In this document: positions 1-10,507 of the stretch, piece after piece | Position numbering within the stretch: position 1 is the first letter of the stretch | Layout: every line of letters begins with the position of its first letter | From: Mayfieldus sp963781495 | Lineage (GTDB): Bacteria; Actinomycetota; Thermoleophilia; Solirubrobacterales; 70-9 | Direction: 5' to 3' | NCBI GenBank assembly: GCA_963781495.1 | Contig: CAWAFX010000002.1 | Span: 620,001-684,000, forward strand | Length of the DNA stretch: 64,000 nt | Program-made: the position numbers and the translations under genes | Notes under the pieces: model-generated | Seen by the model: the letters and a program-made list of their open reading frames with translations, nothing else | The model's database searches: none | What the model was told of the DNA's origin: nothing

Positions 1-1296
1 AACGGGCAGACGCGGAGGATCCGCACCGAGGCGCTGGCCCGGGTCGAGGGCGAGGGCGCGATGCTGGTGCGGGTGCGCGGCGACGAGGTGCTCGACGTGC
101 AGCTTCAGATCTACGAGGCGCCGCGCCTCTTCGAGGCCCTGCTGCGCGGCCGCTCGTTTCTCGAGGCGCCGGACATCACCTCCCGGATCTGCGGCATCTG
201 CCCGATCGCCTACCAGATGAGCGCCTGCGAGTCGATGGAGGACGCGCTTGGCGTCACGGTCAGCGACCAGGTGCGGGCGCTGCGCCGGCTCGTCTATTGC
301 GGCGAATGGCTGGAGAGCCATGCCCTGCACCTCTACATGCTCCACGCCCCCGACTTCCTCGGCTACGAGAGCGCCTTCACGATGGCCCGCGAGCACGGCG
401 AGATCGTCGAACGCGGCCTGCGGACCAAGAAGACCGGCAACGAGCTGATCGCGGCGATCGGCGGCCGCGAGGTCCACCCGGTCAACGTCCGGGTCGGCGG
501 CTTCTACAAGGCGCTGCGCCCCGAGCAGCTGCGGGCGCCGCGCGAGATGCTGGCGCGGGCGCGCGATGAAGCCCTCGAGACGGTGCGCTGGACGGCCTCG
601 CTTCCCTTTCCGGAGCTGGAGCGCGACTACGAGTTCGTCGCCCTGCGCTCGCCCGCCGAGGAGTACCCGATCGACCGCGGGCGGATCGTCTCCTCGCTGG
701 GAATCGACGTCCCGGCGGCGGAGTTCGACCAGACCTTCGAGGAGATACAGGTCGAGCATTCCAACGCGCTGCAGAGCCGGGTCCGCGGCCGCGGCTCCTA
801 CCTGGCCGGTCCGATGGCCCGCTTCAACCTCAACTTCGACCGGCTCTCGCCGCTGGCCCGCGAGGCCGCCGAGGAGGCCGGCCTCGGCGAGGGCTGCCGC
901 AATCCCTTCCAGAGCATCGTCGTCCGGGCGCTGGAGATCCTCTACGCCTGCGACGAGGCAGTGCGCCTGATCGACGCCTACGAGCCCCCCGACCCCGCGG
1001 CGGAGGACCTGACGCCGACGGCGTCGGTCGGCCATGGCGTCACCGAGGCGCCGCGGGGGCTGCTCTACCACCGCTACGAGCTGGGCGAGGGCGGCGAGAT
1101 CGTCTCCGCCCGCATCGTCCCCCCGACCTCGCAGAACCAGCGCGCGATCGAGGAGGACCTCCAGGCCTTCGTGCAGGCAAACATCGGGCTCGACGACGAG
1201 GAGCTGACCCTGCGCTGCGAGCAGACGATCCGCAACTACGACCCCTGCATCTCCTGCGCCACCCACTTCCTCCGGCTCGAGGTCGACCGGGTGTGA
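1..1296 (+). CDS. NiFe-hydrogenase large (alpha) subunit, group 3-type, 5' end cut by window
   Basis: The frame is open from base 1 and already encodes a family-like N-terminus (RIRTEALARVEGEG), so few residues are missing. It is the active-site subunit of a cytoplasmic NiFe-hydrogenase. The proximal nickel motif RICGICP has Cys64 and Cys67 of the visible frame. The distal motif DPCISCATH has Cys416 and Cys419. The last nine residues after His422 are the tail normally cut off after nickel insertion. The form CGICPIAYQMSA resembles group 3b (NADP-linked, sulfhydrogenase-like) enzymes; that subgroup is inferred. The next gene is the matching protease, overlapping by four bases, so partner subunits are expected upstream of the window. 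Confidence 0.93.
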   Translation, partial: NGQTRRIRTEALARVEGEGAMLVRVRGDEVLDVQLQIYEAPRLFEALLRGRSFLEAPDITSRICGICPIAYQMSACESMEDALGVTVSDQVRALRRLVYCGEWLESHALHLYMLHAPDFLGYESAFTMAREHGEIVERGLRTKKTGNELIAAIGGREVHPVNVRVGGFYKALRPEQLRAPREMLARARDEALETVRWTASLPFPELERDYEFVALRSPAEEYPIDRGRIVSSLGIDVPAAEFDQTFEEIQVEHSNALQSRVRGRGSYLAGPMARFNLNFDRLSPLAREAAEEAGLGEGCRNPFQSIVVRALEILYACDEAVRLIDAYEPPDPAAEDLTPTASVGHGVTEAPRGLLYHRYELGEGGEIVSARIVPPTSQNQRAIEEDLQAFVQANIGLDDEELTLRCEQTIRNYDPCISCATHFLRLEVDRV

Positions 1297-1760
1297 GGGT
1301 GATCGGGATCGGCAACCCGCTGCGCGGTGACGACGCCGCCGGGTTGCTGGTCGCGCGCCGGGTTCGCGAGATCGCGCCTGCGCAGGTGGAGGTGATCGAG
1401 CTGGAGGGCGAGCCGGCGCGCCTGATCGACGCCTGGCAGGGGGCGGACATCGCGGTCGTCGTCGACGCGGTGAGCTCCGGGGCCGCTGCGGGCGAGCTGA
1501 TGCGCTTCGACGCCGGCGAGGATCCGCTGCCGGCCTCGGTCGGCGCCCCCTCGACCCACGCCCTCGGGCTCGGCGACGCGGTCGAGATCGCCCGAGCCCT
1601 GGGGCGGCTGCCGCGGCGGCTGATCGTCTTCGGGATCGAGGCAGCGGAATTCACGCCGGGCTCGGCACCGTCGGGCCCGGTCGCTTCCGCTATCGGCCCA
1701 GCCGCGGAAGCGGTCCTGCGCGAGCAGGGCGCGGTGCAATCTCCGCCGACCGCGAAATGA
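1293..1760 (+). CDS. Hydrogenase maturation protease (HycI/HyaD family)
   Basis: Endopeptidase of 155 residues, normal family length, that removes the C-terminal peptide of the nickel-loaded large subunit. Family features seen are the start MRVIGIGNPLRGDD, an Asp in VVVDAV near residue 53 and a His in STHALGLGD near residue 88, which in the family bind the nickel that signals a filled active site. The GTG start overlaps the TGA of the hydrogenase gene (GTGA), so the two are translationally coupled and the neighbouring subunit is the obvious substrate. Its stop overlaps the next ATG in the same way. Confidence 0.92.
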   Translation: MRVIGIGNPLRGDDAAGLLVARRVREIAPAQVEVIELEGEPARLIDAWQGADIAVVVDAVSSGAAAGELMRFDAGEDPLPASVGAPSTHALGLGDAVEIARALGRLPRRLIVFGIEAAEFTPGSAPSGPVASAIGPAAEAVLREQGAVQSPPTAK

Positions 1761-2194
1761 GTACGGTTCGGCCCGTGCCCCACTCCTACATCGGTCCGGC
1801 GTTCGAGGACGCGAAGGTCTATGACGCGATGCGCGTCGGCATCGTCAGCTGCCAGCCGGAGACCAAGCTCCTGGACGTCGCGCGGATCATGGCCGGCTAC
1901 GAGATCCACTCGGTCGTCGTCTCGCAGGTCGAGGGCGACGGCGACCCGTGGGGGATCGTCACCAGCCTCGACCTCGCCCGGGCGGCGGACCGGCTCGATT
2001 CGCTGACCGCCGGGGAGGCCGCAAGCACCGACCTGGTCACGATCGAGTCCAACCAATCGCTGGCGCGCGCGGCCGAGCTGATGGCCGAGCACCGGGTGAC
2101 GCACCTGATCGCCGTGCAGCCGGATACCGGGCGGCCCGCCGGGATGATCTCCGCCCGGACGATCGCGGCCGCACTCGCCTACGGGCGCTCCTAG
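1757..2194 (+). CDS. Tandem CBS-domain protein
   Basis: The 145-residue protein consists almost entirely of two CBS motifs: the first has IVSCQPETKLLDVARIM and ends in WGIVTSLDLA, the second has LVTIESNQSLARAAELM and ends near GMISARTIA. CBS pairs bind adenosine nucleotides and sense energy state in the cytoplasm. ATGA overlap with the hydrogenase protease places it in the hydrogenase operon, so it may tune that enzyme, but no catalytic domain is attached. A relative lies at 7507-7911. Its stop codon overlaps the stop of the convergent trehalose synthase gene. Confidence 0.88.
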   Translation: MSTVRPVPHSYIGPAFEDAKVYDAMRVGIVSCQPETKLLDVARIMAGYEIHSVVVSQVEGDGDPWGIVTSLDLARAADRLDSLTAGEAASTDLVTIESNQSLARAAELMAEHRVTHLIAVQPDTGRPAGMISARTIAAALAYGRS

Positions 2195-3603
2195 GCGGCG
2201 ATCAGCTCCTCGATCGCCTGGAAGTACTCGAGCAGGCGGCGGATCTCGAGGAACTTGTCCAGCACCCGCTCGCGGGCGGCGTCCCCGATCTGGTCACGGC
2301 GCTTCGGATCAGCAAGCAGGCCGTCGATCGCGGCGCCGACCATCGCCAGATCACGGGGGTCGACCAGGAGCCCACTCTCGCCGTCGACGATCTGGTCCTG
2401 GATCCCGCCCACCCGCGCGCCGACTACCGGCCTCCGCTTCCACATCGCCTCGGCGATCGTCAGGCCGAACCCCTCGGCGATGCTCTTCTGCACGACGACG
2501 TCGGCGCGCCGCTGCAGAGCATTGACCATCGCCGCGTTCTCCTCCAGGTCGTCCATCGGCAGGCTGACGAGGTGAATCCGGGCGCGGATCGGCTCCGGTG
2601 TGGCCTCGCGCGCTGCCCGCACCTCAGCGAGCACCGCGGCGCCCTCGGGATCGTCGTCGACCGCCTCGACGTCGGGGCCGGCGATCACCAGATGCGCCGC
2701 CGGATCGCGCAGGTGCTCCGCAAAGCAGGTCAGCAGGCCGACCGGGTCCTTGAGACGGTCCCAGCGCGACACCTGGGCGACGAGCGGAGTCTCGCCCCCG
2801 AGGCGCTCCTCCTGGACGATCGCCGCCCTGCGGTTGACCCGCGCCGGCGCCCCGTCGGCGCGGATGAATGTCGGCGGCGGCAAGGTGCCGTCGGGGCCGA
2901 GCCCGATCGTGCCGAGCACCGAGGCGACGACCTCCGGCGCCATGTCCTGGTTCTTGGGGGAGAAGGCGTCGATCGTCGGCGCCATGATCCAGATCCGCTT
3001 CCCCTCCAGGCCGTCCCAGATGAAGTGCTGGCGCGAGAACACGAACGCGTCGACGTCTTCCAGCTCGGGGCGGAGGAATTCCCAGGCGCCGCGCGCCAGC
3101 TCGTTCGGTTCGTCGACCCCGACGTGGCAGCGCCAGATCACCGGCGCACCCAGCTCGTGAAGCGCCCTCGCCATACCGACGGTCTGGGGATCGTGGAGGA
3201 AGACGATGTCGCCGCGCCGCACCAGACCGGCCAGCTCCGCTGCCGCCTCCTCGAGGGTTGAGCGGTAGATGCGTGTCTCGGCCTCCCCCAGCTCGCCGCC
3301 GTCGCCGGGGTCGCCGTGGAGATGGTTGTGCAGGCGCTTCGTGACCTCGAAGAAGGCGGGGTTGCCGTCCAGGACCATCCAGCGGCCGTCGACTCCCGCA
3401 CCGCGTACGTAGGCGAGGTAGGAGCGAAGCATCTCGGCCACTCCGCCGCCGCGGGCGGTCGAGCTGATGTGCCATACGACCCGCCCTTCGAGCTCATGCC
3501 TCGCGCGGCCGATCGCCGGCTCGAACTCGTCGAAGCGGTCGCCGAGCACCTGCCGAAAGCGCTCCGGGGGCAGGTTGTGCAGGCCAACCTCGGTCAGGCC
3601 CAT
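2191..3603 (-). CDS. treT: Trehalose synthase TreT-like, GT4 family glycosyltransferase
   Basis: The 470-residue protein matches TreT, which joins an NDP-glucose to glucose to make trehalose in one reversible step. The N-terminal sugar-binding lobe carries WHISSTARGGGVAEML (near residues 44-59), the hallmark of this subfamily. The C-terminal nucleotide-sugar lobe has VAQVSRWDRLKDP and the GT4 signature EGFGLTIAEAMW, whose Glu residues hold the donor. No signal peptide is present, so it is cytoplasmic. Trehalose would serve as an osmolyte or carbon store. The start is the first ATG and the length suits the family. The gene is monocistronic and convergent with the CBS gene. Confidence 0.9.
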   Translation of the reverse strand: MGLTEVGLHNLPPERFRQVLGDRFDEFEPAIGRARHELEGRVVWHISSTARGGGVAEMLRSYLAYVRGAGVDGRWMVLDGNPAFFEVTKRLHNHLHGDPGDGGELGEAETRIYRSTLEEAAAELAGLVRRGDIVFLHDPQTVGMARALHELGAPVIWRCHVGVDEPNELARGAWEFLRPELEDVDAFVFSRQHFIWDGLEGKRIWIMAPTIDAFSPKNQDMAPEVVASVLGTIGLGPDGTLPPPTFIRADGAPARVNRRAAIVQEERLGGETPLVAQVSRWDRLKDPVGLLTCFAEHLRDPAAHLVIAGPDVEAVDDDPEGAAVLAEVRAAREATPEPIRARIHLVSLPMDDLEENAAMVNALQRRADVVVQKSIAEGFGLTIAEAMWKRRPVVGARVGGIQDQIVDGESGLLVDPRDLAMVGAAIDGLLADPKRRDQIGDAARERVLDKFLEIRRLLEYFQAIEELIAA

Positions 3604-3762
3604 GACGGCAGCCTAGTCCGCTGCGCAGGTTATGTCGGGCCCTGCCTCAGCAGAGTGACGCGAATGCTTCCGTAAGGGGTACGGATCGACCTCAGGATTC
3701 GACCCGGATGCGATCGCCCGCGAACGCGGTTAGCGTGGACCATCGAGGACAGGAGGAACGCG

Positions 3763-3912
3763 ATGACGGATCAGACGATGACCTTGACTTTGACGAGGGC
3801 CGACGCTGAGGTCCTGCTCGGAGTGATGACCGCGGAGCGTTACAACCCGACGGTGCAGGCGGTGTGTGACCGGCTTGCGAAGCAGATCGAGGAACAGTTC
3901 GAAGGCCGCTGA
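3763..3912 (+). CDS. 49-residue protein coupled to the DUF1918 gene
   Basis: A short ORF starts at ATG 3763 behind a strong ribosome site (AGGAGG at 3751) and ends at a TGA sharing its last base with the next ATG (TGATG). The product begins MTDQTMTLTLTRADAEVL and ends QIEEQFEGR. It is mostly predicted helix, acidic and soluble, without Cys or a membrane segment. I do not recognise a family. Coding status rests on the ribosome site, the coupling and the balanced composition. The partner is a small beta-barrel-like protein, so the two may act together. Confidence 0.7.
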   Translation: MTDQTMTLTLTRADAEVLLGVMTAERYNPTVQAVCDRLAKQIEEQFEGR

Positions 3913-4127
3913 TGGCACCGGCGGACAATGAAGAGGTTCTGCGGGCAGCCGAGGGCGACCGCCTCGTAATCCGAGGACACCGGCAGGGCGAGCCGCAGCG
4001 CGACGGGGAGATCTTGAAGGTGCTCGGCCCCGACGGAGGGCCGCCCTACCTCGTGCGCTGGGAGGACGGACACGAAGCGGAGGTCTTCCCCGGATCCGAC
4101 GCCTTCGTCCAGCACTTCGACCACTGA
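3912..4127 (+). CDS. DUF1918 domain protein
   Basis: 71 residues, the usual size for DUF1918, a small actinobacterial domain thought to form an SH3-like barrel. Diagnostic stretches are GDRLVIRGHRQGEPQRDGEI and GPPYLVRWEDGHEAEVFPG. The molecular role is not established. It is translated by TGATG coupling from the 49-residue ORF just upstream, which is unusual because members are often solitary. No signal or membrane segment is present. Confidence 0.9.
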   Translation: MAPADNEEVLRAAEGDRLVIRGHRQGEPQRDGEILKVLGPDGGPPYLVRWEDGHEAEVFPGSDAFVQHFDH

Positions 4128-4137
4128 CGTAAGCCCT

Positions 4138-5256
4138 CTATTCGATCCAGCGGCCGCGGCGCATGACCCGCTCGACCCGGCCTTCGTCGTCCAGGAGGAT
4201 GATGTCCGCGGGTCCGCCCGGTCTGAGTCCCCCCGGGAGCCTGGCCGCCGCCGCCGGGGTCTCGCTTGCGGCCGCGATTGCCTCCGCAAGCGTCGCTTCG
4301 GTCATCCCGGCCCAGCGACGCGCCGACTCGTCGAGGCTGATGGCGCCGCCCGCCAGCCGCCCGTCGGCGGTATGCGCAGCGCCCTCCTCGCCGCAGCTGA
4401 TCTCCACCCCCGCCATCGAGTAGCGACCCGGTGGGGCGCCCGCCGCCGGGGTCGCGTCGGTGACCAGGAAGCAGCGGCCCCCGGCCGCACGGCGGACCAG
4501 CTCGAGCACCAGCGGATGCAGGTGAACGCCGTCGGCGATCACACCCACGGCCAGCCGGTCCTCGGTAAGGGCCAGGCCGGCCAGGCCGGGTGCGCGCTGG
4601 TGCAGCGGGGCCATCGCGTTGAAGAGGTGGGTGACGAGGCTTGCGCCCGCGTCGACGGCCCGCTCCGCCTCTGCGGCGCCGGCGCCGGTGTGGCCCAAGG
4701 CGACCGCGACGCCCCGCTCGCGGAGCTCGGCGATCAGCTCCAGGGCTCCCGGCAGCTCGGGTGCAAGCGTGACCAGGCGGATCGCCGGGGATTCGAAGTA
4801 GGCGGGAATCCCATCCGCGGGGGAGCGCAGGCGATCACGCCGATGCATCCCGGCATGGGCCGGATCGAGGAAAGGGCCCTCGAGGTGAACCCCGGTCACC
4901 GGCGATGCGGGATCGGCTGCCCGCTCCTCGAGCTCGGCGACGGCCCGCTCAGCCGAAGCCGAGTCGGTGCTGACGATCGTCGGCAGATAGCTCGTCACCC
5001 CGCGCGAGAGGAGGAGGCGGTCGATCGCCTCGAGCGCTTGCGGACCGGCCGTCACCTCGTGCCCGGCCGCGCCGTTGACCTGCAGGTCGCAGAGTCCCGG
5101 CGCGACGATGCCGTCGTGGCGCAGGTCTGGAGCACGGGGAGGCTCGCCGACCGCGCAGGCGGCGATCTCTTCCCCCTCCAGCTCGACCCAGCCGTCGGCG
5201 AGCTCACCATGCAGCGCCAGCCGGCCGGCGACGATGCTGCTCACCCTTGCGTCCAA
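4138..5256 (-). CDS. nagA: N-acetylglucosamine-6-phosphate deacetylase
   Basis: Amidohydrolase of 372 residues that removes acetate from GlcNAc-6-phosphate, giving glucosamine-6-phosphate for NagB. Visible family motifs are HLEGPFLDPAHAGMH (metal-ligand Glu), GHTGA, HLFNAM and LVTDATPAAG with the catalytic Asp. The protein is cytoplasmic. Its start lies inside the end of the upstream NagB-DUF218 gene (16-base overlap), so the two form an operon covering consecutive steps of amino-sugar breakdown or cell-wall recycling. No phosphotransferase gene is nearby. Confidence 0.93.
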   Translation of the reverse strand: MDARVSSIVAGRLALHGELADGWVELEGEEIAACAVGEPPRAPDLRHDGIVAPGLCDLQVNGAAGHEVTAGPQALEAIDRLLLSRGVTSYLPTIVSTDSASAERAVAELEERAADPASPVTGVHLEGPFLDPAHAGMHRRDRLRSPADGIPAYFESPAIRLVTLAPELPGALELIAELRERGVAVALGHTGAGAAEAERAVDAGASLVTHLFNAMAPLHQRAPGLAGLALTEDRLAVGVIADGVHLHPLVLELVRRAAGGRCFLVTDATPAAGAPPGRYSMAGVEISCGEEGAAHTADGRLAGGAISLDESARRWAGMTEATLAEAIAAASETPAAAARLPGGLRPGGPADIILLDDEGRVERVMRRGRWIE

Positions 5257-6524
5257 TCCGGCGGAGAGAAGGTGAGCTCCGCGGGTAGCCGCATCTCACT
5301 CATCGCCCGCCGTCGTTCTTTCCGCGCCGCCGGAGCTTCGATCAGCTCGTGCCAGAGCATCCGCGGCCAGTCTCCATGCGGAGTGAAGCGGAACGACAGC
5401 TGAAGGCCGAAGACGCGGTAGGGGGCGAAGAAATACGGCGCCCGCAGGTGCCAGGCCGAGGTGACCACCGTGACACGAGTGATCTCGCCCAGCGCGCGAA
5501 TGATCGGCAGCGAACGGGATGCGTTCTCGGCCGTGTCGCGGCCCGCGTCCTCGAGCAGCGCCGGCACCCGACCAGAGGGCCATTCGGCCTCCATCTGCTC
5601 GGCCTCGGAGAGGCCATGCACCGTGCGCGTGTAGCCGCTCAGGATCACCGCGCGGGGGGCTTCTCGACGGCACTCGCGCTCCGCCCGCCGCAGACGGGCT
5701 CGGGACTCGTTCGAGATCCGGTGCTCGGCGCTCGAACCCGGCTGGCGATGACCGAGGACGACCAGGACGCGATCGCTCGACCAACTCGGGCTGGGCTGCA
5801 GGAGACGCGCCGCCGCCGCGTCGCAGACAACCGTCAGCCGGGGATGATCCCGAAGCAGGGAGGCGGGCACGTCGGTGGACTGGTCGTCCTCGAGCATCGC
5901 CCGAAGCGCCTCCGCCTTCGCTTCGCCGGACACGAGCATCAGCAGCTCTCGCGCGGAGAGCAGGGTGCGCAGTCCGACCGTCAGCGCCTGCTTCGGCACC
6001 CCGTCCAGTCCACCGAAATCCGCTGCAGCGTCGGCGCGGGTGGTCGGGTGCAGATCGACCTTGCGAACCCCGGCGTCGATTCTCGAGCCGGGCTCATCGA
6101 AGGCAACGTGACCGTCGCGTCCGAGGCCGAGCACGATCAGGTCGAGTGCCGCCTCGTCCAGCAGCGTCTGGTGACGCTCGCACTCGAGGCCGAGGTCATT
6201 CGAGGCGCCATTGAACCCATGGAAGGCTCCGAACTGGATGCCCGCCAGCTCGCGGCGCAGATAGGCGCGGTAGCTGCGCTCATCGTCGGGCGCGACCCCG
6301 ACGTATTCGTCGAGCTGGAACAGGGTTGCCTGCTGCGCCGGCAGGCTCCCGTCCGCGGCATGAGCCCTCAGGGCGGCATACATCCCACGGGGGGTGTGGC
6401 CCGTGGGCAGGATCAGCCGCAGCCGCGGACGGGCTCGGAGCCGGTTCGCGACCAGCTCGCCCGCCAACAGGGCCACACGCATCGGGTGCGAGAGGACTAG
6501 CGGAGAGACGGTCGGGCCGGCCAA
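5241..6524 (-). CDS. Fusion of glucosamine-6-phosphate deaminase (NagB-like) with DUF218/YdcF domain
   Basis: The first part (about residues 1-245) is NagB-like: LPTGHTPRGMY, FQLDEYVG with the general-base Asp, and GLGRDGHVAFDEPGS. The second (about 255-410) is a DUF218/YdcF-type domain with RVLVVLGHRQ, VILSGYT, a DTAENA motif and TSAWHLRA. NagB isomerises and deaminates glucosamine-6-phosphate to fructose-6-phosphate; DUF218 function is poorly known, with envelope roles suspected. The start is ambiguous. A longer frame would run into the divergent gene at 6573. I prefer TTG at 6524, preceded by GAAGGA; ATG at 6482 would trim the NagB fold. The gene overlaps nagA. Confidence 0.85.
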   Translation of the reverse strand: MAGPTVSPLVLSHPMRVALLAGELVANRLRARPRLRLILPTGHTPRGMYAALRAHAADGSLPAQQATLFQLDEYVGVAPDDERSYRAYLRRELAGIQFGAFHGFNGASNDLGLECERHQTLLDEAALDLIVLGLGRDGHVAFDEPGSRIDAGVRKVDLHPTTRADAAADFGGLDGVPKQALTVGLRTLLSARELLMLVSGEAKAEALRAMLEDDQSTDVPASLLRDHPRLTVVCDAAAARLLQPSPSWSSDRVLVVLGHRQPGSSAEHRISNESRARLRRAERECRREAPRAVILSGYTRTVHGLSEAEQMEAEWPSGRVPALLEDAGRDTAENASRSLPIIRALGEITRVTVVTSAWHLRAPYFFAPYRVFGLQLSFRFTPHGDWPRMLWHELIEAPAARKERRRAMSEMRLPAELTFSPPDWTQG

Positions 6525-6572
6525 GTTGTCCTTCGGGATGCAGCCGCTTGCCGGGGCTTTTAGAGTGAAGCG

Positions 6573-7499
6573 ATGCAGACCCTGGGCTACGACGGCAAGC
6601 TGTACATCCTCGCATTCGATCACCGCGGGTCATTCACCAAACGCTTCGGGATCGAGGGAGATCCCACGGCCGATGAGCTGCAGAGAATCGCCGACGGCAA
6701 GCACCTGATCTTCGAGGGCCTCGAGGCGGCGCTTGCAGGCGGCGCCGATCCATCGGTCACCGGCGGCCTGGTCGACGAGCAATACGGGGGCCCGACGCGG
6801 GTCCCGGAGCAGATCAAGGAGCGGGGAATCAAGCTCGCGATGGCGGTGGAGAAGAGCGGCCAGAACGAGTTCGACTTCGAGTACGGCGAGGACTTCGGCG
6901 CTCACATCGAGCACTACGACCCCGACTTCTCAAAGGTGCTCGTCCGCTACAACCCCGACGGCGACGCGGAGATGAATGGGCGCCAGACGGAGCGGCTGCG
7001 CCGCCTCTCGGACTGGCTGCACGAGCACGATCGCAAGTTCCTCTTCGAGCTGCTGGTGCCCGCAGAGCCGGCACAGCTTGCCGCAGTGGACGGCGATAGC
7101 GATCGCTATGACGCCGAGCTGCGCCCCGAGCTGATGCGCCGCGTGATCGCCGAGCTGCAGGAGGCCGGCGTGGAGCCCGACATCTGGAAGATCGAGGGCA
7201 CGGATGCCCGTGCTGACTGCGAGCGGATCGCCGCCCAGTGCCGCAGCGGGGGGCGCGACGGCGTCGTCTGCGTGGTCCTCGGACGCGGCGCCGACGACGC
7301 CAAGGTCGACCATTGGCTGCGCGAGGCAGCCCCCGTGCAGGCATACGTCGGCTTCGCGATCGGCCGCTCGATCTGGGGCGACCCGTTGCAGGGCTTCATC
7401 GACGGCAGCCTGTCCCGCGAGGATGCCGCCGCGCAAATCGGCGCCAACTACCTGCGCTTCGTCGAGGTCTACACGTCCGGCGAGGCGACGGCCGTCTAG
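6573..7499 (+). CDS. Stand-alone DUF2090 aldolase-like protein
   Basis: 308 residues resembling DUF2090, the domain fused to the C-terminus of some IolC kinases and linked to 2-deoxy-5-keto-gluconate-6-phosphate aldolase activity. Family stretches seen are LYILAFDHRGSF, AVEKSGQNEFDFEYG, KVLVRYNPDGD, DIWKIEG and GFAIGRSIW at the position of a phosphate-binding end of a TIM barrel. No kinase or other inositol gene lies nearby. Next to nagB and nagA it may cleave a sugar phosphate, but the substrate is unknown. It is transcribed away from the NagB fusion from a 48-base gap. Confidence 0.82.
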   Translation: MQTLGYDGKLYILAFDHRGSFTKRFGIEGDPTADELQRIADGKHLIFEGLEAALAGGADPSVTGGLVDEQYGGPTRVPEQIKERGIKLAMAVEKSGQNEFDFEYGEDFGAHIEHYDPDFSKVLVRYNPDGDAEMNGRQTERLRRLSDWLHEHDRKFLFELLVPAEPAQLAAVDGDSDRYDAELRPELMRRVIAELQEAGVEPDIWKIEGTDARADCERIAAQCRSGGRDGVVCVVLGRGADDAKVDHWLREAAPVQAYVGFAIGRSIWGDPLQGFIDGSLSREDAAAQIGANYLRFVEVYTSGEATAV

Positions 7500-7506
7500 A
7501 CCTGGG

Positions 7507-7910
7507 TCACACTCGCGAGGCCAGATTTGCGGCGATGTCGAGGGACGAGAGCACCCCGATCGGCCGCTCGCCGGACACGACGACCACGTGGGTCACCTCG
7601 TGCTCGGCCATCATCTGACTCGCCCGCTCGAGGCTCTCGTCCGGCTGCACCGTGAGCAGCTCGGTCGCCGCCACGTCGCTGGCGGTGCTCCCGTCGACGT
7701 CTTCCGGCGCCGGACGCAGAAGGTCGAGGTCACTGACCACTCCCCAGGCGCTCTCACTGACCCCGTCGAGGTTGGTGACGACGACGCAATGGATCCGGTG
7801 CTCGGCCATCATCCTCGCGATCACCCGCAGGGGGGTCTCGGCCTGACAGCTGAGCACGCCGTGCCGCATGACGTCGGAGACGCGGGTGCTTGCGACTGTC
7901 CCCGACCGCA

Positions 7911-7911
<1 letters not shown>
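7507..7911 (-). CDS. Tandem CBS-domain protein, coupled to PEP synthase
   Basis: 134 residues with two CBS units (VLSCQAETPLRVIARMM with WGVVSDLDL, then LLTVQPDESLERASQMM with GVLSSLDIA). It resembles the CBS protein at 1757-2194. I chose ATG 7911, which shares its A with the TGA of the PEP synthase gene (TGATG); a TTG three bases earlier is possible. The layout suggests adenylate sensing tied to PEP synthase, an enzyme that spends ATP to AMP; that link is inferred. Confidence 0.86.
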
Positions 7912-10352
<2,441 letters not shown>

Positions 10353-10507
10353 GTGGCTGGTCCCAGCATGCCACGACATCCTCGGCCCTGCCGGCCGCCC
10401 GGACATCCGCACTAAACACTGATTCGAGTCCCGTAGTGCTCGCCGATTGACCTTCCCGGCCGCCGGTGGGAAGCTGAATTCATCACCAAGACGGGCAAGA
10501 GAGGGGT

